Translations under genes and position numbers: made by a program
Part shown: piece after piece, positions 1 to 6,001 of the stretch
Numbering within the stretch: position 1 is the stretch's first letter
Layout: each line of letters opens with the position of its first letter
The notes under the pieces: model-generated
Database searches by the model: none
Told to the model about the DNA's origin: nothing
What the model saw: the letters and a program-made list of their open reading frames with translations, nothing else
Assembly (NCBI GenBank): GCA_014859215.1
Contig: JACUUS010000108.1
Location: 1 to 8,166 of the forward strand
Origin: Dehalococcoidia bacterium
Lineage (GTDB): Bacteria > Chloroflexota > Dehalococcoidia > SZUA-161
Direction: 5' to 3'
Length of the DNA: 8,166 nucleotides

Positions 1-28
1 AAGTTGGTCTGCACAAGACGACCCCGCG

Positions 29-57
29 TTGACAAGCACTCTGCCAGCATGTATCCT
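29..57 (+). promoter_or_regulatory. Sigma-70-type promoter for the ferredoxin/AOR operon
   Basis: A perfect -35 box TTGACA (29-34) is followed by a 17-base spacer and the -10 box TATCCT (52-57, 4 of 6 consensus bases). Transcription would begin near position 64, giving a leader of about 80 bases before the ATG at 144. This argues against the in-frame ATG at 63 as the start of translation. An 8-base direct repeat, TGACAAGC, occurs at 30-37 (overlapping the -35) and again at 98-105 in the leader. Its role is unknown. Nothing else was recognised in the first 143 bases. Confidence 0.6.
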
Positions 58-143
58 CCTCTTTGGTTCTTGCCCCTTTGCCGGAACTTCGGAATCCTGA
101 CAAGCGGCTTACACGATTTCACTCTTCTCTGGAGGCTGGCCCT

Positions 144-677
144 ATGTGGAAAAAGCTTACGGTCATCCCTGAGGAATGCTCCGGCTGCAGAATATGCGAG
201 CTGGTGTGCGCGGCGAGGCATTTCGGCGTGAATAATCCCAAGAAGGCCGCGATAAGGGTGATCAGCACCTATCCTCACCCCGTTATGACCATGCCCATCG
301 TATGCAGCCAGTGCAAGGTCCCGAAATGCGCACAGGTCTGCCCGGTGGACGCCCTTCGCTGGATCGACGGCGTCGTGCGCCTGGACAGCGAGGACTGCAT
401 TTTCTGCTACAAGTGCGTCGAGGCCTGCCCGTTCGGGGCCATCTACGCGCACGGCGACTGCGACCAGCCCATCAAATGTGATATGTGCGGTGGGGAGCCC
501 GAATGCGTGAAGAAATGCCCCAAGGGAGCTCTCAGGCTCATTCCCGAGTCCGCCCTGGGTGAGTCCAAGCGCCTGAACAACGTCCTCAGCTATACCCAGA
601 TGAAGGAGATCGAGTATTACGAAAAAGGCGAGAAGAAGATCATCCAGTACGCCGAGATCGGAAAGGAAGAGCTATGA
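144..677 (+). CDS. Four-cluster [4Fe-4S] ferredoxin-like electron-transfer subunit of an aldehyde oxidoreductase
   Basis: A 177-residue cytoplasmic iron-sulfur protein of the HydN/DmsB-like type. Four cysteine groups are visible: C12-C15-C18-C22, C54-C57-C62-C66, C85-C88-C91-C95 (the classical CxxCxxCxxxCP form) and C112-C115-C121-C125. This is enough for four [4Fe-4S] clusters; C106 is extra. The tail from about residue 140 is charged and lacks cysteine. I chose the ATG at 144 because GGAGG (131-135) sits 8 bases upstream and the promoter would place the RNA start after the alternative ATG at 63. The stop overlaps the next ATG (ATGA, 674-677), so the two genes are probably translationally coupled. 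By analogy with the small subunit of multi-subunit AORs (Aromatoleum type), it should take electrons from the tungsten enzyme and pass them on. The final acceptor is not visible. Confidence 0.9.
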   Translation: MWKKLTVIPEECSGCRICELVCAARHFGVNNPKKAAIRVISTYPHPVMTMPIVCSQCKVPKCAQVCPVDALRWIDGVVRLDSEDCIFCYKCVEACPFGAIYAHGDCDQPIKCDMCGGEPECVKKCPKGALRLIPESALGESKRLNNVLSYTQMKEIEYYEKGEKKIIQYAEIGKEEL

Positions 678-2506
678 GCAGGATCAGGGGCGGCTACTTC
701 AAGAGACTGCTGAAGGTTGACCTTTCGAAAGGCACAGCCGACCACGTCACTATTTCAGACAGCTTCGCCGAAAAATACATCGGCGGCCGCGGATTCGGCG
801 CAAAAGTAGTGTGGGATAATCTCAGGAAGCACAACTTCAAGCTCGATCCACTCGGGCCCGAGAACACTGTGGTAGTGGCGCCGGGCCCCCTGACAGGTGT
901 CTATTTACCCTCCTCGGGCAAAACATCTTTCGTGGCGATTTCACCCGCCACGGGCCTCTACGGCGACTCCTCCATGGGAGGGGGCTTCGGCGTCGAGCTG
1001 CGCCAGGCGGGAATCGATGCCCTGTCCGTAACAGGCAGGGCTCCCGAGCTGTCTGTCCTGTTTATCGACAACGGCGCGACCATGATTCTGCCCATGCCGG
1101 AGCTCAAGGGGAGAAGCTGTCTTGAGGCGGAAGGCAAGATAAAAGAGCGGCTGGGCACCCATGATGTACACATCGCTACCATCGGAGTAGCGGGCGAGAA
1201 TATGGTCAGGTTCGCCTGCATTAACACCGACTGGAGCCGTAACGCCGGTAGGACCGGGATTGGCGCGATCATGGGTTCCAAGAACCTCAAGGCCATTGCG
1301 GTGCGCGGGCAGAAGGACCTCCCGGTGTATGACTTGCCGGGGCTGATGGAGGAATCGGACAAGGCGTTCAAATACCTCCAGGACCACAAGTACTTCAAGA
1401 TGTGGCAGCGGGAAGGCCTGATGAATGTCATCGAGTATGCCAACGAGAAGGGCATACTCCCCACCTACAATTTCAAGGACAGCGTTTTCCCCAAGCACAA
1501 CCAGATCAACGGCGCGGTGATGCTCGGCCATTACAAGATCGGCGACAGCGCCTGCTTCGCCTGCGCGATGTGCTGCGGCAATATATGCCTCGTGAAGAAC
1601 GGGAAATACGCGGGCACCGCGGTGGAAGGCCCGGAGTATGAGACATGCGCCATGCTCGGATCGAACCTGGGTATCGAGAATTTCGACGCCATCCTGGCGG
1701 CAACCCGCCTCTGCGATGAGCTCGGTGTCGACACTATCTCCGCCGGCAACCTCGTAGGAGCTGTGATCGAAGGCTACGAGAAGGGCATTCTCTCACTCTC
1801 GGATATCGACGGGCAGGATATCACCTGGGGCGACGAGGAAAGTATCCTGGACCTTATCAGCCGCATTGCGCACCGGCAGGGCATCGGCGACATCCTGGCT
1901 GACGGCTCACGCAGGGTGATTGAAAACTGGCCCGAAATGGACAAGGTCATTCTGCAGGTCAAGGGCCTGGAGCAGTCTGCTTACGACAGCCGCGCCGGCG
2001 CTTCGATGGGCCTCGCTTACGCCACTTCGGATATCGGCGCGCATCACACGAGAGCGTGGACCATCGCCAAAGAGATGGAGGTCGGCCAGAACTGGTCCGA
2101 CGAGGACAGGGTTGACACCGTCATCTATCACCAGAAACTGAGACCGCTGTTCGACATGCTGGGAGTATGCCGCCTGCCGTGGATCGAGCTCGGATTGAGC
2201 GAGAGACACTACGAGACCTTCTACCGCTGCGTGACGGGAAAGGACGCTACGCTTGAGCAGCTGCTGGACCTTTCCAACGATATCTACGACCTGACGCGGC
2301 TCATCAATCAGCGCCTGGGGATGACTAGCAAAGAGGACAGCCTTCCCTATAAGGTCTGGGCTACCCCGCCGCTGACCGGTCCCAACGCGGGCAAGGTAAT
2401 CAAGCGCGAGGACTTCGACAAGCTCCTGTCCCTGTACTATGCAAAGAGGGGCTGGGACCACGAAGGCTTTCCCTCGGTGGAAATCGAAGGCAAATTCAAC
2501 GATTGA
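674..2506 (+). CDS. aor: Aldehyde:ferredoxin oxidoreductase family protein (tungsten/molybdenum bis-pterin enzyme)
   Basis: A 610-residue protein of usual AOR length with no signal peptide, so cytoplasmic. Family marks in order are: GGRGFGAK (about 37-44), the N-terminal pterin-domain sequence with GPLTG (71-75), NAGRTGIGAIMGSKNLKA (190-207), the [4Fe-4S] ligands C294, C297 and C301, GPEYET (319-324) around the active-site glutamate region, GLEQSAYDSR (431-440), MGLAYATSDIGAHHTRA (445-461), DMLGVC with C499 as the likely fourth cluster ligand, and RGWDHEGFP (592-600) near the end. Cluster spacing matches my recollection of Pyrococcus AOR (288/291/295/494). The family oxidises aldehydes to carboxylates with ferredoxin as acceptor. 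It also contains relatives such as BamB of class II benzoyl-CoA reductase, so the substrate cannot be assigned. It is coupled to the upstream polyferredoxin; no FAD subunit or cofactor-synthesis gene follows in the window. Confidence 0.93.
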   Translation: MSRIRGGYFKRLLKVDLSKGTADHVTISDSFAEKYIGGRGFGAKVVWDNLRKHNFKLDPLGPENTVVVAPGPLTGVYLPSSGKTSFVAISPATGLYGDSSMGGGFGVELRQAGIDALSVTGRAPELSVLFIDNGATMILPMPELKGRSCLEAEGKIKERLGTHDVHIATIGVAGENMVRFACINTDWSRNAGRTGIGAIMGSKNLKAIAVRGQKDLPVYDLPGLMEESDKAFKYLQDHKYFKMWQREGLMNVIEYANEKGILPTYNFKDSVFPKHNQINGAVMLGHYKIGDSACFACAMCCGNICLVKNGKYAGTAVEGPEYETCAMLGSNLGIENFDAILAATRLCDELGVDTISAGNLVGAVIEGYEKGILSLSDIDGQDITWGDEESILDLISRIAHRQGIGDILADGSRRVIENWPEMDKVILQVKGLEQSAYDSRAGASMGLAYATSDIGAHHTRAWTIAKEMEVGQNWSDEDRVDTVIYHQKLRPLFDMLGVCRLPWIELGLSERHYETFYRCVTGKDATLEQLLDLSNDIYDLTRLINQRLGMTSKEDSLPYKVWATPPLTGPNAGKVIKREDFDKLLSLYYAKRGWDHEGFPSVEIEGKFND

Positions 2507-2512
2507 CCGCGC

Positions 2513-3298
2513 TCAGGGGAGACCCATCAACCGGGCCGTGAACCGGTTCACCGGGTTCGCGAGTGTTATCCCGCCGTCCACCACTATCACCTGCCCGGTT
2601 ATGTAAGAAGCCCCGGACGAGGCGAGGAATCCCGCTACCTCCGCGATATCCTCGGGCTTTCCGTATCTCATGGCGGGTATCTCTTTGTAGAATTCCGGCG
2701 CTACATCTATGAGCATCTGTCCCATTGGTGTCTGTATGACCCCCGGCGCGATTGCGTTCACAGTAATTCCGCGATACGCAACCTCTAGCGCCAGTGTCTT
2801 TGTCAGAGCGATGATCGCTGCCTTGGCGGCGGCGTAGTCGCCGCCGAAGATCTGGCCCTGGATGCCGTCTATGGACGCGATGTTTATTATCCTGTCGCCT
2901 TCCTTCATATTCTTGACGACGGCCCTTGAAAAGAGGAAGGTCCCGTTGCTGTGAACGCTGAACATGCGCTGCCATTCATCAAACGCCATATCCGCGAGGA
3001 AGCTGCCTTCCACGCTGCCGGCGCAATTGACCAGAATACCGACTTCGCCGAGTGCCTCACGGGTCGCCGCGACAGCTCGTTGAACCTCGTCTTCATTCCC
3101 GACATCACAGCCAACGGCCGCCGCCTTGCTTCCCGACTTCCTGACATTCGCGGCGACAGCCTCAGCGCCGGCCAGGTCCAGGTCCACCACAGAGACCATA
3201 GCTCCTTCGCGCGCAAGCAGGAGCGCGACAGCCCGCCCGATCCCCGACGCTCCTCCGGTAACAAGCGCCACCCTGCCGGCAAATCTGCCCTGGTCCAT
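2513..3298 (-). CDS. Short-chain dehydrogenase/reductase (SDR), classical FabG-like
   Basis: A 261-residue classical SDR. The Rossmann glycine motif TGGASGIG spans residues 14-21. Asp39 ends the second strand, which favours NAD(H) over NADP(H). NCAG lies at 91-94, Ser142 is the catalytic serine, and Y155-A-A-A-K159 is the YxxxK pair. The usual catalytic Asn position (VNxxGTF) reads V-H116-S-N-G-T-F here, a substitution seen in some SDR subfamilies. PGVIQTPM (about 192-199) and GQVIVVDGG near the end are typical of FabG-like oxidoreductases. AGGAG (3305-3309 read on the minus strand) lies 6 bases before the ATG and directly after the stop of the upstream membrane-protein gene, so the two form an operon. 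The substrate, whether acyl thioester, alcohol or sugar, is unknown. Confidence 0.93.
   Translation of the reverse strand: MDQGRFAGRVALVTGGASGIGRAVALLLAREGAMVSVVDLDLAGAEAVAANVRKSGSKAAAVGCDVGNEDEVQRAVAATREALGEVGILVNCAGSVEGSFLADMAFDEWQRMFSVHSNGTFLFSRAVVKNMKEGDRIINIASIDGIQGQIFGGDYAAAKAAIIALTKTLALEVAYRGITVNAIAPGVIQTPMGQMLIDVAPEFYKEIPAMRYGKPEDIAEVAGFLASSGASYITGQVIVVDGGITLANPVNRFTARLMGLP
2538..2551. repeat. 14-base perfect palindrome at the end of the SDR gene
   Basis: GTGAACCGGTTCAC is a perfect palindrome lying inside the last codons of the SDR gene and 32 bases past the stop of the convergent oxidoreductase gene. As RNA it could fold into a 5-base stem with a CCGG loop on either strand. No T-run follows on either side, so it is not a standard terminator. 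Confidence 0.4.
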
Positions 3299-3313
3299 TT
3301 CAAGCTCCTTTCA

Positions 3314-3640
3314 TTACTGCACGGGGACCTGGCGCCCGCGCACGCGGCTGAAATATGCCGCCAGCACCACCGAAGCCACAAAAGCACCTGCGCCGACCAT
3401 CAATGCGCTCAGGGTGAGGCCGAATTTGAAATCACCCACCCCGGCGACCAGCGCATAGGCGCCGAAGACGTTGACAACACCCCAGATTACATTGACTACG
3501 GCGGAAGACTCCCCGACGGCCGGCGGGGAGGAAAAGGGGCACTGGAATCTGTCTCCGGTTATGCCGCGCACGAAGTGAGGAACACCGTTAGCGAGTAAGG
3601 CGCCGGCGAAAAAGTAGGCCAGGTAAGAATACCACTCCAT
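3314..3640 (-). CDS. Small conserved membrane protein with three predicted helices
   Basis: A 108-residue hydrophobic protein. Helices are predicted at about 4-20, 47-69 and 74-97. The first loop (about 19-46) has a polar signature, NGVPHFVRGITGDRF then PFSSPP and GESS. I recognise this pattern from a family of uncharacterised bacterial membrane proteins, but I know no function for it. The C-terminal end (RVRGRQ) is basic and would be expected inside the cell. AGGAGA (3646-3651, minus strand) lies 5 bases before the ATG, and a strong promoter sits upstream at 3706-3734. The stop is 15 bases before the SDR start, so this is the first gene of a two-gene operon. A functional link with the SDR is only inferred from position. 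Confidence 0.8.
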   Translation of the reverse strand: MEWYSYLAYFFAGALLANGVPHFVRGITGDRFQCPFSSPPAVGESSAVVNVIWGVVNVFGAYALVAGVGDFKFGLTLSALMVGAGAFVASVVLAAYFSRVRGRQVPVQ

Positions 3641-3658
3641 TGCTCTCTCCTCTAACGA

Positions 3659-3786
3659 ATGCGGCTGTCTGTTCCGGGCTGCCGCCCTGACGCCTGTTTT
3701 CGAGCATTCTACCCTTGGCGCTCCCGAAGGTCAACCGGCTCCGGGCACGGCTGCCTTGTTCGCGCTTCCTGAATTGACAGCCGCAT
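3659..3786. repeat. 11-base perfect inverted repeat bracketing the divergent promoters
   Basis: ATGCGGCTGTC (3659-3669) and its exact reverse complement GACAGCCGCAT (3776-3786) are separated by 106 bases. The left arm lies in the leader of the membrane-protein operon. The right arm overlaps the -35 box of the exporter promoter. The arrangement could be a pair of operator sites for one regulator, but no regulator gene is in the window and chance is not excluded. Confidence 0.4.
3706..3734 (-). promoter_or_regulatory. Sigma-70-type promoter for the membrane-protein/SDR operon
   Basis: On the minus strand TTGACC (3734-3729, 5 of 6) is followed by exactly 17 bases and TAGAAT (3711-3706, 5 of 6). 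The predicted start of transcription is near 3699, about 58 bases before the ATG at 3640. It lies back-to-back with the exporter promoter, with 39 bases between the two -35 boxes. Confidence 0.65.
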
Positions 3787-3802
3787 GAGCCTCTGCTAAC
3801 CT
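3774..3802 (+). promoter_or_regulatory. Sigma-70-type promoter for the LysE-type exporter
   Basis: A perfect TTGACA (3774-3779), a 17-base spacer and TAACCT (3797-3802), which keeps the important T, A and final T of the -10 box. The RNA would begin near 3809, leaving a leader of about 73 bases before the GTG start at 3882. The -35 box overlaps one arm of the inverted repeat. Confidence 0.55.
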
Positions 3803-3881
3803 CAATTCCGGTCAGGAAAACGCGGCTGCGCGTCGCGGACGGAACTCTTTTCCGCCATGCATTCTCTCTGAGAAGGGACCG

Positions 3882-4511
3882 GTGACAGACACAACCAGTA
3901 TTCCGCTGTTCCTCGGCTCTGTCATCGCCATTTCGCTGACGGGCGCAATGATGCCCGGGCCCGTTACCGCCGTTACGATCACGAAGGGGGCCCAACGCAG
4001 GTCAGCCGGTCTGCTCGTGGCCTTCGGGCACGGCGTGCTGGAGCTTCCCCTTATTGTTCTCATTTACTTCGGGCTGGCCCGCTTTCTGGACTTCCCCGAA
4101 GTGCGAATAGCGGTGGCTGTGGTCGGAGGCGCCATGCTACTGTGGATGGCTCTGAACACGCTGAGAGCCGGCCCGCTGGCAGCCAATGAGACCAAAGAGC
4201 TCCCTCACAGCACCATACTGGCGGGACTGGCCACCACGGCCGCGAGCCCTTACTTCTTCATATGGTGGGCTACTATCGGCGCTGCTCTTATCGCAAGCGC
4301 CCGCGAGTTTGGCGGAGCGGGTGTTGCGGCTATGGGCCTCGCTCACTGGCTGTGCGACTTCGGGTGGCTCTTCCTCATATCCTGGGTCGTGTTCAAGTCC
4401 AAGCGCCTGTGGACGCCCAGAGTAGACCGTGCTATCGCAGGTGCATCGGCCGCAATTCTCGGGGGGTTCGGCGTCTGGTTTATCGTGTCCGGAGTCCAGT
4501 TCGCGCTATAG
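3882..4511 (+). CDS. LysE/RhtB-family translocator (amino-acid or small-metabolite exporter)
   Basis: A 209-residue inner-membrane protein with about six hydrophobic segments (near 8-27, 42-65, 70-92, 113-135, 143-168 and 180-207). It carries the family mark PGP (residues 25-27) at the end of the first helix and SPYFFIWW in the fourth, matching the usual N/SPxxxxWW of this family. The start is GTG: AAGGGA (3873-3878) lies just upstream, and the only nearby upstream ATG (3858) reaches a stop after a few codons. Members export lysine, arginine, threonine, homoserine lactones or other small molecules by proton exchange. The substrate here cannot be told, and no LysG-type regulator is adjacent. 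It is divergent from the membrane-protein/SDR operon and convergent with the ferritin-like gene, whose aberrant tail overlaps its last 169 bases on the other strand. Confidence 0.88.
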   Translation: MTDTTSIPLFLGSVIAISLTGAMMPGPVTAVTITKGAQRRSAGLLVAFGHGVLELPLIVLIYFGLARFLDFPEVRIAVAVVGGAMLLWMALNTLRAGPLAANETKELPHSTILAGLATTAASPYFFIWWATIGAALIASAREFGGAGVAAMGLAHWLCDFGWLFLISWVVFKSKRLWTPRVDRAIAGASAAILGGFGVWFIVSGVQFAL

Positions 4512-5143
4512 TCCTCGAACCCCGGCAGACCCCCGGTCCGTTCCGACTTACTCGAGGGAAAGCGTTGTAACGGGCGAAAAGCGGGGGTGGGGACATGCCG
4601 CGTTGGATGAAGAACACGCAGACAGACCTGCGAGCGAAAGTTGAGCCTGTGCAGGGGAAGGTCCTTGCGGGCTTTCTTGAGCCATTCCAGCTCGGCTTCG
4701 AGTATGGCCAGGTGGCCTTCTTCTTCACTGGACAGCAACTGGAACATAGCCTTTCCGTGTAAATCCGGGGGGGCCTCTTCAGCCTCTTTGTAGAACTGTA
4801 TGGCTTGCTGCTCGGACTCAATGGCGATGCGCAGAGCATCCAGCTCGCCGGCGGTGGGCTGCGGCTCTTCCACGATCTCCGGCGGAGCAGGAAGAACAGC
4901 TTCCTCAGCTACCGGCTCTCTTTTCCTGGGCCTCAGCCATTTTCTGCTGCCCGCAACTGACCTGAGCTGCCGCCTGAGCCTTGCCAGGTGCCGCCTTTCT
5001 TCTCGGGCCAGCCAGAGAAACATCTTCTTCGCATCAGGATCTGTAGCACGCTCGGCAGCCTGGCCGTAGGCCCTGCCGGCTCCCCTTTCCCTGGCGACGG
5101 CCGTTCTTAAAGCATCGATAGCGTCGATCTTTCTTCTGGGCAT
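4343..5143 (-). CDS. Tandem ferritin-like (rubrerythrin-type) domain protein with an aberrant C-terminal tail
   Basis: A 266-residue reading frame from the ATG at 5143. Two ferritin-like half-units are visible. The first (about 7-60) has E19, Y26 and E48-E-R-R-H52. The second (about 101-158) has E111, F-Y118 and E140-E-E-G-H144. Each repeats the ExxAxxFY then EExxH pattern that holds a di-iron site in rubrerythrins. A proline- and glutamate-rich linker (about 75-98) joins them, with no rubredoxin domain. Similarity seems to fade near residue 170 (about position 4634). The last 96 or so residues have no recognisable pattern and end antisense within the exporter gene, so a stop was probably lost or the frame shifted. 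The ATG at 5143 has only a weak AGGG-like site; longer starts would run into the peroxiredoxin gene. A role in iron or peroxide handling is inferred. Confidence 0.72.
   Translation of the reverse strand: MPRRKIDAIDALRTAVARERGAGRAYGQAAERATDPDAKKMFLWLAREERRHLARLRRQLRSVAGSRKWLRPRKREPVAEEAVLPAPPEIVEEPQPTAGELDALRIAIESEQQAIQFYKEAEEAPPDLHGKAMFQLLSSEEEGHLAILEAELEWLKKARKDLPLHRLNFRSQVCLRVLHPTRHVPTPAFRPLQRFPSSKSERTGGLPGFEDYSANWTPDTINQTPNPPRIAADAPAIARSTLGVHRRLDLNTTQDMRKSHPKSHSQ
4512..4633. other. Gap after the exporter gene, covered only by the doubtful ferritin tail
   Basis: Only the non-homologous tail of the ferritin-like frame covers this stretch on the minus strand. A 6-base pairing, CCTCGA (4513-4518) with TCGAGG (4553-4558), is too far apart and has no T-run, so it is not a convincing terminator. 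No other gene or RNA was recognised. Confidence 0.4.
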
Positions 5144-5158
5144 AAGGACCCTGCCCTG

Positions 5159-5181
5159 CGGCTGCTCCGGAAAAGCAGCCG
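5159..5181 (-). other. Hairpin just upstream of the ferritin-like gene
   Basis: CGGCTGCT (5159-5166) and AGCAGCCG (5174-5181) form a perfect 8-base stem with a 7-base loop, ending 15 bases before the ATG at 5143. On the minus-strand RNA it would stand directly in front of the weak ribosome-binding region. No U-run follows, so it is unlikely to be an intrinsic terminator. Confidence 0.45.
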
Positions 5182-5216
5182 GTGCAAACCCGCCTGATCT
5201 GAGATTCGGAGTTGCT

Positions 5217-5237
5217 CGGGCCTGAATCAAAGGCCCG
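5217..5237 (-). other. Hairpin between the peroxiredoxin and ferritin-like genes
   Basis: CGGGCCT (5217-5223) and AGGCCCG (5231-5237) form a perfect 7-base GC-rich stem with a 7-base loop, 47 bases after the peroxiredoxin stop. There is no U-run on the minus-strand RNA. It may be an mRNA-processing or stabilising stem, or a factor-dependent termination signal. Confidence 0.45.
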
Positions 5238-5283
5238 CTGCTCAAAAAGTGCATCTGGGGCGGACAGTCACGGAAGGAGGACC

Positions 5284-5937
5284 TTACGATGAGACACTCT
5301 TCAGGCAGAGATACCAGTCCTTGCATTCGAAACCTTCTTCGAGCCTCCTGTCCGCCATGTCCTGCGTGCTCGGTGCGGGTACGACGACCTTGTCCCCCGG
5401 CTTCCAGTTTGCCGGAGTTGACACGCCGTGGTAGTCTGTAGCCTGAAGCGCGTCGACCAGCCTCGTCACTTCATGGACATTCCGGCCGGTTGACAGGGGA
5501 TAGTAAATCATCGCCCTTATAACCTGGTTGAGGTCGATTACGAAGAGGCATCGGACAGTCACGGTCTTGCTCTGGCCCGGATGAATCATGCCGTATCTCG
5601 TAGCAATCTCACGGGTTGAATCAGCTATGACAGGGAAGGGAATCTTCACCCCCATCTTCTCCTCGATATTGCGGACCCAGGCGATATGAGAGGATGTGCT
5701 GTCTATACTGAGGCCGAGCAGTTCGACGCCGCGACTGCGCAGTTCTTCATGGATCTCCGCAAACGCGATGAACTCTGTCGTGCACACAGGTGTGAAGTCG
5801 GCGGGATGAGAGAAGAGCACCAGCCAGCTCCCCCTGTAGTCCTGGAGCCTGATCTTGCCGCGCGTGGTATCGGCCTCGAAGTCCGGAGCCGGATCGCCGA
5901 TCCGGGGTAGCTGCGCCTGCAAAACAGCCGTTTGCAC
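5284..5937 (-). CDS. 1-Cys (Prx6-type) peroxiredoxin with an archaeal-like C-terminal cysteine pair
   Basis: A 217-residue peroxiredoxin from a GTG start; 215-225 is usual for the Prx6 class. The peroxidatic Cys52 lies in HPADFTPVCTTE (44-55), with Thr49 and Arg129 completing the usual active-site set. The C-terminal arm carries C205 and C211 (CKDWYLC), the same CX5C spacing I recall from Aeropyrum pernix thioredoxin peroxidase, where these cysteines take part in disulfide cycling. C130, beside Arg129, is an extra cysteine. GGGAGG (5944-5949) lies 6 bases before the GTG. A frame extending upstream to 6096 has only low-complexity Ala/Ser-rich sequence and overlaps the metallothionein-like gene, so I reject it. 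The enzyme reduces hydrogen peroxide and organic hydroperoxides in the cytoplasm. It lies 64 bases after the metallothionein-like stop and is probably co-transcribed. Confidence 0.93.
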   Translation of the reverse strand: MQTAVLQAQLPRIGDPAPDFEADTTRGKIRLQDYRGSWLVLFSHPADFTPVCTTEFIAFAEIHEELRSRGVELLGLSIDSTSSHIAWVRNIEEKMGVKIPFPVIADSTREIATRYGMIHPGQSKTVTVRCLFVIDLNQVIRAMIYYPLSTGRNVHEVTRLVDALQATDYHGVSTPANWKPGDKVVVPAPSTQDMADRRLEEGFECKDWYLCLKSVSS

Positions 5938-5964
5938 TTTGCACCTCCCTGGTTGGATAGCAGA

Positions 5965-5979
5965 GGAGGATGAACCTCC
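5965..5979 (-). other. Short stem in the peroxiredoxin leader
   Basis: GGAGG (5965-5969) and CCTCC (5975-5979) form a 5-base stem with a 5-base loop, 27 bases upstream of the GTG. On the minus-strand RNA one arm is itself a Shine-Dalgarno-like GGAGG. It may act as a standby site or compete for the real site; the short stem could equally be chance. Confidence 0.25.
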
Positions 5980-6001
5980 AGTTTGAATGACTGGACCCCG
6001 C

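Noticed and set aside
63..143. Upstream ATG at 63 giving a longer ferredoxin subunit
   Set aside because: The predicted transcription start is near 64, the extra 27 residues have no family similarity, and the ATG at 144 has a well-placed GGAGG.
941..1531. Long minus-strand frames opposite the aldehyde oxidoreductase
   Set aside because: They are antisense to a gene with continuous AOR motifs, contain no recognisable domain and reflect GC-rich codon bias.
2951..3598. Long plus-strand frame opposite the SDR and membrane-protein genes
   Set aside because: It is an antisense shadow: the minus-strand proteins have clear family motifs, while this frame has biased, motif-free composition.
4512..4560. 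Terminator between the exporter and ferritin-like genes
   Set aside because: The CCTCGA/TCGAGG pairing has a loop of over 30 bases and no T-run on either strand.
5144..5326. Longer ferritin-like protein starting at 5326 or 5254
   Set aside because: The first start overlaps the end of the peroxiredoxin gene, and both add sequence without domain pattern that runs through two hairpins. The ferritin-like homology begins just after the ATG at 5143.
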